Origin: Auraticoccus monumenti
GTDB taxonomy: Bacteria > Actinomycetota > Actinomycetes > Propionibacteriales > Propionibacteriaceae
Direction: 5' to 3'
Assembly (NCBI RefSeq): GCF_900101785.1
Contig: NZ_LT629688.1
Coordinates: 4,216,001-4,280,000 of the forward strand
DNA length: 64,000 bases
This document shows positions 18,692 through 28,096 of this stretch, piece by piece. Made by a program: the position numbers and the translations under genes. Positions within the stretch are counted from its first letter, which is position 1, and every line of letters starts with the position of its first letter. The notes beneath the pieces were generated by a model. That model saw nothing but the letters and a program-made list of their open reading frames with translations, made no database searches and was not told the origin of the DNA.

Positions 18692-19612
18692 GTGAGCGCC
18701 TCGCCGGTCGTCGACCCAGCGCCGACGGCACCGGTGCGTCGGCGTCGTCGCGGCGACGCCCCGGTGGCCTGGGCGCTGCTCGCCCCGAGCCTGGCCGGCG
18801 TGCTGGCCTTCCTGGTGCTCCCGATCCTGGTGGTCGTGTGGCTGAGCCTGAACCAGTGGGACCTGCTGGCCCCGATGACCTTCGTCGGCCTGGACAACTG
18901 GGTGGACGTCCTGAGCCAGGGCACGCTCGCGCACTCGATGCTGGTCACCCTGGCCTTCGTGGCCATGGTCATCCCGCTGCAGACCGGCCTCGGCCTGGGG
19001 CTGGCGCTGCTGCTGTCCCGGGGTCTGCCCGGGTCGTCGTTCTTCCGGGTGGTGTACGTCATCCCCTGGATCTGCGCCCCGCTGGCCCTCGGCGTGGTCT
19101 GGAAGTGGATCTTCTCCCCCTACGGCGGCGCGCTGAACGCCCTGCTCGGCACCGACGTGGAGTGGCTGACCAACCCGGCCCTGGCGCTGCCCCTGGTGGC
19201 GGCGGTGAGCATCTGGTCCCAGGTCGGCTACACCACCCTGTTCTTCATGGCCGGGCTGGCCGGGATCCCGCACCAGGTGCTGGAGGCCGCCGCCCTGGAC
19301 GGGGCCGGCGCCTGGGCGACGTTCTGGCGGATCAAGCTGCCGCTGCTGGGTCCGACCACCTTCTTCGTGCTGGTCACCGGGGTGATCGCCAGCTTCCAGG
19401 CCTTCGACCAGATCTACGCGCTCACCCCCAACGGCGGACCCCAGGGCTCCACCGACGTGATCGCCACCCGGATCTACCTGGAGGCCTTCCAGGGCGGCTT
19501 CCAGCTCGGCCGGGCCGCGGTGATGTCCCTGGTCCTGTTCCTGGTGCTCGTGGTGGTCACCGTGGTGCAGCAGCGCTTCTTCGCCCGGCGGGTGACCTAT
19601 GACCTCTCCTGA
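18692..19612 (+). CDS. CUT1 sugar ABC transporter permease, MalF type (system 2)
   Basis: A 306-residue six-helix permease. The EAA loop VLEAAALDGAGAWATFWRIKLPLL lies near residue 195-218. The start is a GTG with no ribosome binding site but a -10 box six bases upstream, so the mRNA is probably leaderless. The 3' end overlaps the next permease by 14 bases. It is a different sequence from the system 1 permease, so the two systems are not a recent duplication. Confidence 0.92.
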   Translation: MSASPVVDPAPTAPVRRRRRGDAPVAWALLAPSLAGVLAFLVLPILVVVWLSLNQWDLLAPMTFVGLDNWVDVLSQGTLAHSMLVTLAFVAMVIPLQTGLGLGLALLLSRGLPGSSFFRVVYVIPWICAPLALGVVWKWIFSPYGGALNALLGTDVEWLTNPALALPLVAAVSIWSQVGYTTLFFMAGLAGIPHQVLEAAALDGAGAWATFWRIKLPLLGPTTFFVLVTGVIASFQAFDQIYALTPNGGPQGSTDVIATRIYLEAFQGGFQLGRAAVMSLVLFLVLVVVTVVQQRFFARRVTYDLS

Positions 19613-20489
19613 CACCGACCGCGCCGGGCGGGCGGGTCTGGCCGTGCCCCCCGCGCTGGCCGGGCACCGCCGCCGACCCCTGTCCGCCGCCGTGACCTAC
19701 CTGGTGCTGGTGCTGGGCGCGCTGGTCACCCTCGGCCCGTTCGTGCTCAGCTTCATGACCGCGCTGAAGACACCCCAGCAGTTCGCCCGGGAGTCCTCGC
19801 TCGCCCCGCCGGCTCCCGCGACGACGGAGAACTTCGCGCGGCTGTTCGCCGAGAACGGGTTCGTCTCCCCGGTCGTGGTCACCGCGCAGGTGGTGCTGGT
19901 GGTCGTGGTGGGGCAGCTGCTGTTCTCGATCATGGCGGCCTTCGCCTTCGCCCGGCTGCGCTTCCGCGGGCGCGACGCCCTGTTCTGGCTGTTCCTGGCC
20001 ACGCTGATGGTGCCCCAGGTCGTCACCGTGATCCCGCTGTACTCGATCTTCACCGCCCTGGACGCCCGCAACACCTTCTGGGCGCTGGTGCTGCCCTTCG
20101 TCTTCGGCTCGCCCTACGCGATCTTCCTGCTGCGGGAGTACTTCCGGGGCATCCCGTCCGACCTGATCGACGCGGCCCGGATCGACGGCGCCAGCACCTG
20201 GCGCATCCTCTGGCTCATCGTGGTGCCGCTGTCGCGCCCGATCATCGCCACGCTGGTGATCATCACCGTGGTGACCCACTGGAACAACTTCATGTGGCCG
20301 CTGATCATCACCACCGGCCCGACCTGGCAGACCGTCACCGTGGCGACCGCCTCGCTGCAGAGCCAGTACAACGCCAACTGGACCCTGGTGATGGCGGCGA
20401 CGACGGTGGCGATGGCGCCGCTGCTGGTGCTCTTCGCGCTGTTCCAGCGCCACATCGTCAGCTCCATCTCCCTCACCGGCTTCCGCTGA
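19599..20489 (+). CDS. CUT1 sugar ABC transporter permease, MalG type (system 2)
   Basis: A 296-residue permease with six helices after a 30-residue cytoplasmic N-terminus. The EAA loop LIDAARIDGASTWRILWLIVVPL is near residue 189-211, and VVTHWNNFMWPLIIT marks the family. The ATG is inside the previous gene (14-base overlap), indicating translational coupling. The binding-protein gene follows after 19 bases. Confidence 0.92.
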   Translation: MTSPDTDRAGRAGLAVPPALAGHRRRPLSAAVTYLVLVLGALVTLGPFVLSFMTALKTPQQFARESSLAPPAPATTENFARLFAENGFVSPVVVTAQVVLVVVVGQLLFSIMAAFAFARLRFRGRDALFWLFLATLMVPQVVTVIPLYSIFTALDARNTFWALVLPFVFGSPYAIFLLREYFRGIPSDLIDAARIDGASTWRILWLIVVPLSRPIIATLVIITVVTHWNNFMWPLIITTGPTWQTVTVATASLQSQYNANWTLVMAATTVAMAPLLVLFALFQRHIVSSISLTGFR

Positions 20490-20508
20490 CCCGACCACAG
20501 GAGGAACC

Positions 20509-21879
20509 ATGACCCCACCCACCCCCCGGCTGTCCCGACGGCTGCTGCTCGGCTCCGCGGTCGGTCTCGGCGCCGCGGCCGGCGTGGCCGCCTGCTCCCC
20601 GGCCGCCCAGCAGCAGGAGGCCGGACCGGGGTCCAGCGGTGGTGCGCAGAAGACGGTGACCCTGCGGCTGTGGGACGAGCAGGTGGCGGGGGCCTACGAG
20701 AAGAGCTTCGAGGCCTTCACCGCCGCGAACCCCGACATCGCCGTCACGACGACGGTGGTGGCCTACGCCGACTACTTCACCAAGCTGCGCAACGACGTGG
20801 GCGGGGGCAACGCCGACGACCTGTTCTGGATCAACGGCTCCTACATCCAGCCCTACATCGACAACGGCAACCTGATGGAGATCGGCAGCGCCTTCGACGC
20901 CCAGCGCCCGGACTGGATCCAGCCGGCGGTGGAGCAGTACACCCGCGACGGGCGGCTGTGGGGGGTGCCCCAGATCACCGACGGCGGCATCGCGGTCTAC
21001 TACAACGCCGAGCTGCTCGAGGCCGCCGGCCTCACCCCCGAGGACCTGACGGACCTGACCTGGGTCCCCGGCGGGGGCAGCGGCGACACCTTCCTGCCGG
21101 TGCTGCAGCAGCTGACCGTGGACGGCTCCGGCCGCCGCGGCGACGAGGACGGCTTCGACGGCACCGACCCCGGCAGCTGGGGCTACTCCGCGGCCCAGGA
21201 CCTGCAGGGCATCTACTACAACTTCCTCGGCTCGGCCGGGGGCGCCTTCCAGGACGAGGCCGGCCGGTTCGTCTTCGACTCCCCGCAGGGTCGCGACGCC
21301 TTCGGCTACCTGGTGGACCTGATCAACACCCACCGGGTCTCCCCTGCGGCCTCGAACACCAACGACAACGGCGACTTCACCCGCGACCAGTTCCTGCAGG
21401 GCACGATCGCGCTGTTCCAGTCCGGGATCTACAACCTCAAGAACGTGGCCGACGGCGCCGACTTCGAGTGGGGCATCGTGCCGATCCCGGCCGGGCCGCA
21501 GGGCCGGGTGTCGGTGGTCAACAACGTGGTGGTGGCCGGCAACGCCGACGCCGCCGACGCCGAGGCGACGACCCGGGTGCTGCAGTGGCTGGGCTCGGCC
21601 GAGGGCGCCTCCTACATCGGCGCGGAGGGTGCCGGGCTGCCGGCGGTCGTGGGTGCCCAGACCTCCTTCGAGGAGTACTGGAGCGCCCAGGACGTGGACC
21701 CGTCGCTCTTCGCCGAGCAGGGCCAGCAGCCCTCGATCAGCGCCCCCACGGGTGAGAACTACGGGGCGGCGCTCACGGCCTGGAAGCCGTCCTTCGACGA
21801 GATGTTCCTGGGACGCACCCCGGTGGCCGAGGCGCTGGCGGAGGCCCAGACCGCCGCCAACGAGGCGATCAGCGGCTGA
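20509..21879 (+). CDS. Sugar ABC transporter substrate-binding lipoprotein (system 2)
   Basis: A 456-residue family 1 solute-binding protein. The N-terminus has PRLSRRLLLGSAVG, a twin-arginine signal, and a VAAC lipobox near residue 27-30, so a Tat lipoprotein. The mature domain has LRLWDEQVAGAYEKSFEAF and NPDIAVTTTVV, typical for sugar-binding proteins of CUT1 importers. AGGAGG at 20499-20504 gives a strong ribosome binding site. In this system the binding protein is last, the reverse of system 1. Confidence 0.9.
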   Translation: MTPPTPRLSRRLLLGSAVGLGAAAGVAACSPAAQQQEAGPGSSGGAQKTVTLRLWDEQVAGAYEKSFEAFTAANPDIAVTTTVVAYADYFTKLRNDVGGGNADDLFWINGSYIQPYIDNGNLMEIGSAFDAQRPDWIQPAVEQYTRDGRLWGVPQITDGGIAVYYNAELLEAAGLTPEDLTDLTWVPGGGSGDTFLPVLQQLTVDGSGRRGDEDGFDGTDPGSWGYSAAQDLQGIYYNFLGSAGGAFQDEAGRFVFDSPQGRDAFGYLVDLINTHRVSPAASNTNDNGDFTRDQFLQGTIALFQSGIYNLKNVADGADFEWGIVPIPAGPQGRVSVVNNVVVAGNADAADAEATTRVLQWLGSAEGASYIGAEGAGLPAVVGAQTSFEEYWSAQDVDPSLFAEQGQQPSISAPTGENYGAALTAWKPSFDEMFLGRTPVAEALAEAQTAANEAISG

Positions 21880-21901
21880 GCCGGGCCCACGGCCCGACGA
21901 G

Positions 21902-22723
21902 TCAGCGCTCTCGCGGCAGCTGGCCGTTCTCCAGATTCCGCAGCGTGCCGCTCAGCCTGGATCCAGACTGGACATACAGCTCGCAGCGGGCTTGGCCCAA
22001 TCCGACCTCGACCCCGACCAAGGGTCGGACCCGGACGTCCGGATGACTGCCGAGAGGGCTGGACAGGTAGGCGTGCGCGGCAGCCTCGCAGCTTGCGCTG
22101 TTTGCCTCAGCTGAGTCAGGACTCGAGATCCACTCGATCGTGTGCGCCTCGTCACACGCCATCCGGCTCCGGTCCCCGATGACCGCGATGTCCCCATCGA
22201 AGCACTGACGCCACGGTGCGGACGATCTAGCCCTTGCGCTTCCGGCGAAGTCTCCCGTCACATCGTCGAACGCAGTCACCAGACAGTCGCCGCCTTGTGC
22301 GGCAGTGGTGAACGCCAAGGCATCTACGCCCGCGACCCCACCCAGGAAGCCGAAGACGGTCGCGCGGTCGCAGTCTAGGTCCGGCACCGACTCCGCCCGG
22401 TGAGGGAGGTTGCAGGAGACCTCCACGAGCGCGACGTCGAAGCAGCTTCGCTTCCCGTGAGTCGGCGCATCGGCTGTGGGGCTCGGTCTCGGGCTCGGGA
22501 TGGGCTGTTCCGTCGTCCTTGGAGAAGCGTGCGTCGCGGCCTCGCGGTCCGTTGATCCGCCCAGCACGGCGAGCCATCCCGCCATCCCGGCCGGCACCGT
22601 CAGCAGCACTCCGACGGCAGTGACCAAGAGGGTGAGGATCGCCACCTTCACGACGAGCGCCGCACCGGTCCAGGCTCCGGCCACCCGCTTGACCAAGCCG
22701 AGCCAACGCCGTTCGCCGGGCAA
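21902..22723 (-). CDS. Membrane-anchored protein with septum-formation-like repeats
   Basis: A 273-residue protein not recognised with certainty. One hydrophobic helix at about 22-52 follows a short basic N-terminus, then a Pro/Ser/Thr-rich linker, then an extracytoplasmic region with two similar cysteine-bearing blocks: SCFDVALVEVSCNLPHRAE near 92-110 and QCFDGDIAVIG...MACDEAHTIEW near 172-200. The C-F-D ... C-x-x-(P/A)-H-x-x-E pattern resembles the actinobacterial septum formation (Septum_form) family. Start is a TTG one base after the stop of the upstream lipoprotein gene, so coupling is likely. Base composition is clearly lower in GC than its neighbours, suggesting acquisition. Confidence 0.65.
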   Translation of the reverse strand: MPGERRWLGLVKRVAGAWTGAALVVKVAILTLLVTAVGVLLTVPAGMAGWLAVLGGSTDREAATHASPRTTEQPIPSPRPSPTADAPTHGKRSCFDVALVEVSCNLPHRAESVPDLDCDRATVFGFLGGVAGVDALAFTTAAQGGDCLVTAFDDVTGDFAGSARARSSAPWRQCFDGDIAVIGDRSRMACDEAHTIEWISSPDSAEANSASCEAAAHAYLSSPLGSHPDVRVRPLVGVEVGLGQARCELYVQSGSRLSGTLRNLENGQLPRER

Positions 22724-22724
22724 G

Positions 22725-23423
22725 TCAGGTCACTGACATGTCGTAGAGCACGGCTTGAGTCTCGCCCTGGCACTCGCCGTCCTTGACTCGTGCGACGATC
22801 TTCAGAGCACTGACCTCACTGATGTCGACGTCCTGGAGCCCTCCAGTCTTGCCGTAGGCGACTGTCACCCCATCGATGAAGTCGGAGCCGTTGTACAAAT
22901 CCACCGTCAGCTCGAGGTCTGAGGAATCCGCCTCGACTCCGGGTGCCGCGCGGAAGCTGAAGGTGTCCCAGTCCCCGTTCGCGCGGAACTCGACGACTTC
23001 ATCTCGGTTCGAGCAGTCCGAGACGAGCGTCGCCAGTCCCGTCACCTCTCCCACCTGAGGTAGCTCCCAGCGCCCTTCCTCCCAGCCTGCGGCTCCCTCG
23101 TGGAAGTCGGTCGCTGAGTCGAGTTGCTTGGGCGCGCCCGCTGCAGCTGACGGACTAGGGGTCTGCGAGGGCGTTGAGCTGGAGGACTCGGTACCTGTCG
23201 GGCTCAGCGGGTCAGAAGGAGTCGGCGTGGCCGAGGAACTGGTGTTCGCCGACTCGCCCGGTGTCGGAATGGCACTCGAGGCGGTTGCGCTCGGCGACGC
23301 CTGCACGCTCGTGACCGGATCCGGCGGATCAGCTTGATCGGTGGATGCACCCGGGGCGCACCCGCACAGCAACAGCAACAACACCGCTGTCGTCAGCCTC
23401 GGTCCTGAGTTTTGGGCGACCAT
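22725..23423 (-). CDS. Lipoprotein with Ser/Thr/Pro linker and NPCBM-like domain
   Basis: A 232-residue predicted lipoprotein. MVAQNSGPRLTT is followed by a run of leucines and LLCGC, a lipobox. A Ser/Thr/Pro-rich linker spans about residues 30-100. The C-terminal 120 residues (EVVEFRANGDWDTFSF, LELTVDLYNGS, ALKIVARVKDG) resemble NPCBM-type carbohydrate-binding domains, which bind cell-surface or wall sugars; this is an inference by pattern. The frame is open farther upstream, but the ATG at 23423 precedes the signal peptide and has GAAGAAGCTC directly before it. That segment is one arm of a perfect inverted repeat. Lower GC than flanking genes; probably cotranscribed with the next gene. Confidence 0.68.
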   Translation of the reverse strand: MVAQNSGPRLTTAVLLLLLCGCAPGASTDQADPPDPVTSVQASPSATASSAIPTPGESANTSSSATPTPSDPLSPTGTESSSSTPSQTPSPSAAAGAPKQLDSATDFHEGAAGWEEGRWELPQVGEVTGLATLVSDCSNRDEVVEFRANGDWDTFSFRAAPGVEADSSDLELTVDLYNGSDFIDGVTVAYGKTGGLQDVDISEVSALKIVARVKDGECQGETQAVLYDMSVT

Positions 23424-23492
23424 GAGCTTCTTCCCTTCGTCCGCAAAAGCATCGCACCCCAACTGGGGTTGCGGTGAAGAACGAAGAAGCTC
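23424..23492 (-). promoter_or_regulatory. Inverted repeat that can mask the lipoprotein ribosome binding site
   Basis: GAGCTTCTTC at 23424-23433 and GAAGAAGCTC at 23483-23492 are exact complements, 49 bases apart. In the minus-strand mRNA the downstream arm abuts the ATG and contains its purine-rich ribosome binding site, so the upstream arm could pair with it. A nested stem lies between them (CGCACCCC, AACT, GGGG then TGCG, 23453-23473). This could be a translational switch. Confidence 0.5.
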
Positions 23493-23901
23493 AGCGTCTT
23501 CCACGACCTGCCAACGAGCTGAGGTGCCGTTGCCTGGTTCTCGGGCCATCGCGGACCGGAGAGTAGTCAGGTAAAGGACAGCGTGGCTGGAACCCGCTCC
23601 TTCGGCGCTGGCACTACTCCGGCGCAATGGGTTCGCAGCGAGTTTCATCGGCCGTCTCGGTGGCTGCGCCCCGGCGTCAACGTTGTCGCCCAGGCACCAC
23701 CAGCCGAGCCGGTAGCCGCACAACCGGTATCACTTGAGCATCCCGGACAGAGAGATGATCACACAGGCACGGCTGGCCAGGTGATGAGCACCACCTGCGG
23801 GGCCGCACGAACTCAGCGCAGCTTACCGAGGAATCCTTTCCCTCACGTCCCATGCTGCCGGAACCCACGGCCCGCCGAGTGGCTCTTCCGGCTTGAGGGA
23901 C
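23493..23901. other. Gene-free stretch in the lower-GC patch
   Basis: About 410 bases with no supportable gene. Short open frames on the plus strand run into the antisense of the next gene and have no ribosome binding site or recognisable protein. Composition is closer to balanced than the surrounding DNA, and stop codons are frequent in all frames. I see no tRNA cloverleaf or transposase remnant. It presumably holds the promoter of the lipoprotein gene; TACTCT (minus, 23565-23560) is a candidate -10 box. Confidence 0.5.
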
Positions 23902-24099
23902 TTAGGGGCGCGGGGCCCGACGACGCAGACCCAGCACGAGCAGCACCAGCCCGACCACGACCAGGACCAGGCCGATCACCAGCCAGGTGCTGTCGCCGGT
24001 CATGAAGCTCCCCGGCAGCACCCCCGCACCCTGCAGCGACCACACGCCACCGATCACCAGCGCGATCGCCCCGAGCACCAGCATCCACGTCCTGCGCAC
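23902..24099 (-). CDS. Small two-helix membrane protein
   Basis: A 65-residue protein with two hydrophobic helices (about 4-22 and 34-58) joined by a short loop with Gly and Asp, and a basic C-terminal RRRAPRP, consistent with a helical hairpin. No family recognised. The GTG at 24099 has GAGGAG upstream inside the end of the previous gene, whose stop is one base before the start, so it is probably the last gene of the BtaA-like/DUF2071-like operon. Confidence 0.65.
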   Translation of the reverse strand: MRRTWMLVLGAIALVIGGVWSLQGAGVLPGSFMTGDSTWLVIGLVLVVVGLVLLVLGLRRRAPRP

Positions 24100-24100
24100 G

Positions 24101-24943
24101 TCAGTCTCCTCCTCGGGTGCGGTGGAGCTCACCGGCACGCCAACCGTAGTCCACGTCCTGCAGCACGAAGGCGGCGCTCAGCCGGGCGTCCGCCCCAGCG
24201 AACCGGCCGCGCTCGAGGAAGGCGGCCCGGCGGAGGTCCACCGCGACCGGCGCGGGCTGGGGGACGTCCGGACGCGTGGTCACCACCACGACCCCGTCGG
24301 GGTCGGGTGAGAAGCGGTTGGGTGGCGGGGCGAACCGGCGGGCGGTGCGGGCGTCGGGCAGGACGCCGCCGGCGGGCACCCGCTCCTCACCCGGGTGCGC
24401 GGTGAGGGCGAGGTCGCCGGCGCCGTCCCCGGAGCGGACGTCCAGCTGCAGCTGCTGGCCCACCGGGGAGAACCGCCCGTCGAGGCGTCCGTGCGGGGCC
24501 CGGCTGGTGAGCTGGCCCCCCAGCACCGACGCCCAGCCGCTGGACCAGCCGGCCAGCGGACGCAGCCCGCGCAGCACCCGGCCGCGGGCGGTACGCGGTC
24601 CCGAGCGGGCCGTGGTGGTGCAGAACACCGACCAGGTGAGCAGCACCGTCGACCCGCTGCCGAGGGCCGGTGGCACCCCGTGCGGTCGGACGTCGGTCAG
24701 CTCCAGCACGGTCGCGGCCAGGAACGCCCACTCGCGGCCGTCGGCGCCGGTGTGGGTGTCCAGGGCCAGGCCGGGGTCGGGCAGGTCGGCCACCGTCGCC
24801 GGTGGGACGGCCCAGCTGAGGGCCAGCGCGTGCCGGAGGTGGGCGTCGACGGCCAGCGGGGCGCGTTGCAGCCGGTTCAGGCCGCGGCCCAGGAGCCGGG
24901 CGGCGGTGCGCAGCGGCCAGGTGGGCGGGTGGACGACGACCAT
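24101..24943 (-). CDS. DUF2071-like protein
   Basis: A 280-residue soluble protein whose layout recalls DUF2071 (YqjF-like, acetoacetate-decarboxylase-related fold): an early LALSWAVPPATVADLP segment near residue 41, FLAATVLELTDVRPHGVPP near 72, and a C-terminal region with FSPDPDGVVVV. The match is by pattern and is uncertain. The ATG overlaps the stop of the BtaA-like gene as TGATG, so the two form a coupled pair. Function unknown; a partner role in the same lipid or metabolite pathway is inferred from the overlap only. Confidence 0.6.
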   Translation of the reverse strand: MVVVHPPTWPLRTAARLLGRGLNRLQRAPLAVDAHLRHALALSWAVPPATVADLPDPGLALDTHTGADGREWAFLAATVLELTDVRPHGVPPALGSGSTVLLTWSVFCTTTARSGPRTARGRVLRGLRPLAGWSSGWASVLGGQLTSRAPHGRLDGRFSPVGQQLQLDVRSGDGAGDLALTAHPGEERVPAGGVLPDARTARRFAPPPNRFSPDPDGVVVVTTRPDVPQPAPVAVDLRRAAFLERGRFAGADARLSAAFVLQDVDYGWRAGELHRTRGGD

Positions 24944-25845
24944 CAGGACCCCCAGGTGGTGGTGACGCTGCCCCAGATCAGGGCGGCGTCGTCGGCGGCG
25001 AGGCCGGAGTCGCCGGGGGCCGGCTCGGCCAGGGAGCGCAGCACCACCGCCCCGCCGGGACGCACCGCGTGGCGGACCGCGACCTTGAGCCGCGCGCCGT
25101 ACTCCGGCGGGGCGCCGTCGAGGACGTTGGACAGGGCCACCGCGTCGTAGTGGCCCACCGGCACCGACTCCAGGTGGCCGGCCACGTCCCGGGCCACCCA
25201 GGAGATCTGGTCGGGGTCGACGTCGGGCAGCCGCCAGCCGGGCTGCTCCTCCCCCGACAGCAGCCGCCAGGCGAACCGGTTGTCCCGCATGCCGTGCCGG
25301 CCCAGCCCCCGGGCCAGCCGCGCCCGGAGGATGTCGTCGAAGCGGCGGGGGATGAAGCGGCCGAACTCCTTGGTCAGGATCCGGGCGGCGAACGTCCCCG
25401 GACGCAGCGCCCCGGCGACCAGCCAGCGCACCACCCGGGTGTCCAGGTGCCGGCGCCAGTAGGCCAGGGCCTCCTCCGGTCCGGCGGTCTGGAGGACCGG
25501 CCAGAGCCGTCGTAGCCGCCACCCCGGCGCCACCGGGCGGAGCATCGAGCGGCCCGCGGTCATCAGCGACTCCGCCGACCCGCGCACCGACTCCCCCTCG
25601 CCCAGCCGTCGGCGGGCGTAGGCGAGCTGGTGGGGGTTGATGTCCACGGCGGTCACCCGGTGCCCGGCGGCGGCGCAGGCCGCGGCCACCTCCCCGGAGG
25701 CGGCGATGACGCAGACCCGACCGGGGGCCCCGAAGGCCTCCAGCTCGATCCGCTGGTCCTCGTAGCTGCGGCCGAAGAGCACCCGCGGCGGCCCGAAGCG
25801 CACCAGACGGCCGCCCTGCCAGGGGGTCACCGGGGGTGCGGACAT
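24943..25845 (-). CDS. DUF3419 / BtaA-like 3-amino-3-carboxypropyl transferase
   Basis: A 300-residue S-adenosylmethionine-binding protein of the DUF3419 family, the family of BtaA, which transfers the 3-amino-3-carboxypropyl group of SAM to diacylglycerol in betaine lipid synthesis. RSYEDQRIELEAF near residue 26, VCVIAASGEVAAACAAAGHRVTAVDINPHQLAYARRRL around 44-81 (nucleotide-binding loop and acidic ribose ligand) and SNVLDGAPPEYG near 240 are visible. No BtaB-like N-methyltransferase is adjacent, so the product may differ from a betaine lipid. The ATG is preceded by TAGCCT seven bases upstream, overlapping the lepA stop. Confidence 0.78.
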   Translation of the reverse strand: MSAPPVTPWQGGRLVRFGPPRVLFGRSYEDQRIELEAFGAPGRVCVIAASGEVAAACAAAGHRVTAVDINPHQLAYARRRLGEGESVRGSAESLMTAGRSMLRPVAPGWRLRRLWPVLQTAGPEEALAYWRRHLDTRVVRWLVAGALRPGTFAARILTKEFGRFIPRRFDDILRARLARGLGRHGMRDNRFAWRLLSGEEQPGWRLPDVDPDQISWVARDVAGHLESVPVGHYDAVALSNVLDGAPPEYGARLKVAVRHAVRPGGAVVLRSLAEPAPGDSGLAADDAALIWGSVTTTWGS

Positions 25846-25855
25846 GGGTCGGAGG

Positions 25856-27727
<1,872 letters not shown>

Positions 27728-27797
27728 CGGTGCTCCAAGGTGGGGGCTGGACTGACGTCCATCCTCCCACCCCGGCACCGCGAGCCAAAGTCAGCGC

Positions 27798-27992
27798 TCA
27801 GGCGCCGCCGCCGCCGGCCTTGCGCCGGTGCATCGCGGTGGGGATGTGGCCCTCCACCGGGTGCATCCGCTCGCTGCCGTCGGGGTTGGAGCCGGCCGAC
27901 GTCGGGTGGGACTTCTGCTTCTTCTTGTCCAGCGCCTCGCGCATGCGCCGCTTGACGTCGTCCTCGGGGCCCTTCGCTCCTGGTCCGGTCAT
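27798..27992 (-). CDS. DUF5302 family protein
   Basis: A 64-residue, highly charged, likely disordered protein. VKRRMREALDKKKQ followed by SHPTSAGSN and a MHPVEGH segment matches the small actinobacterial DUF5302 family. The ATG is preceded by AAGGAG. No known function. It is too small to place in a pathway; it lies 70 bases upstream of lepA on the same strand. Confidence 0.75.
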   Translation of the reverse strand: MTGPGAKGPEDDVKRRMREALDKKKQKSHPTSAGSNPDGSERMHPVEGHIPTAMHRRKAGGGGA

Positions 27993-28096
27993 GGGAGCTC
28001 CTTCGTCGTCGTCCGGTGGGGGCCCCACTCTGCCCTGCCGTGTAAGGGCTCCGCCACCGGGTTGGCGCCGTGACCGCTGCGGGTGGCAGGACCACG

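Noticed and set aside
23583-24005. 140-codon plus-strand ORF in the low-GC patch
   Set aside because: No recognisable domain and it overlaps the membrane protein gene at 23902 antisense; no good ribosome binding site.
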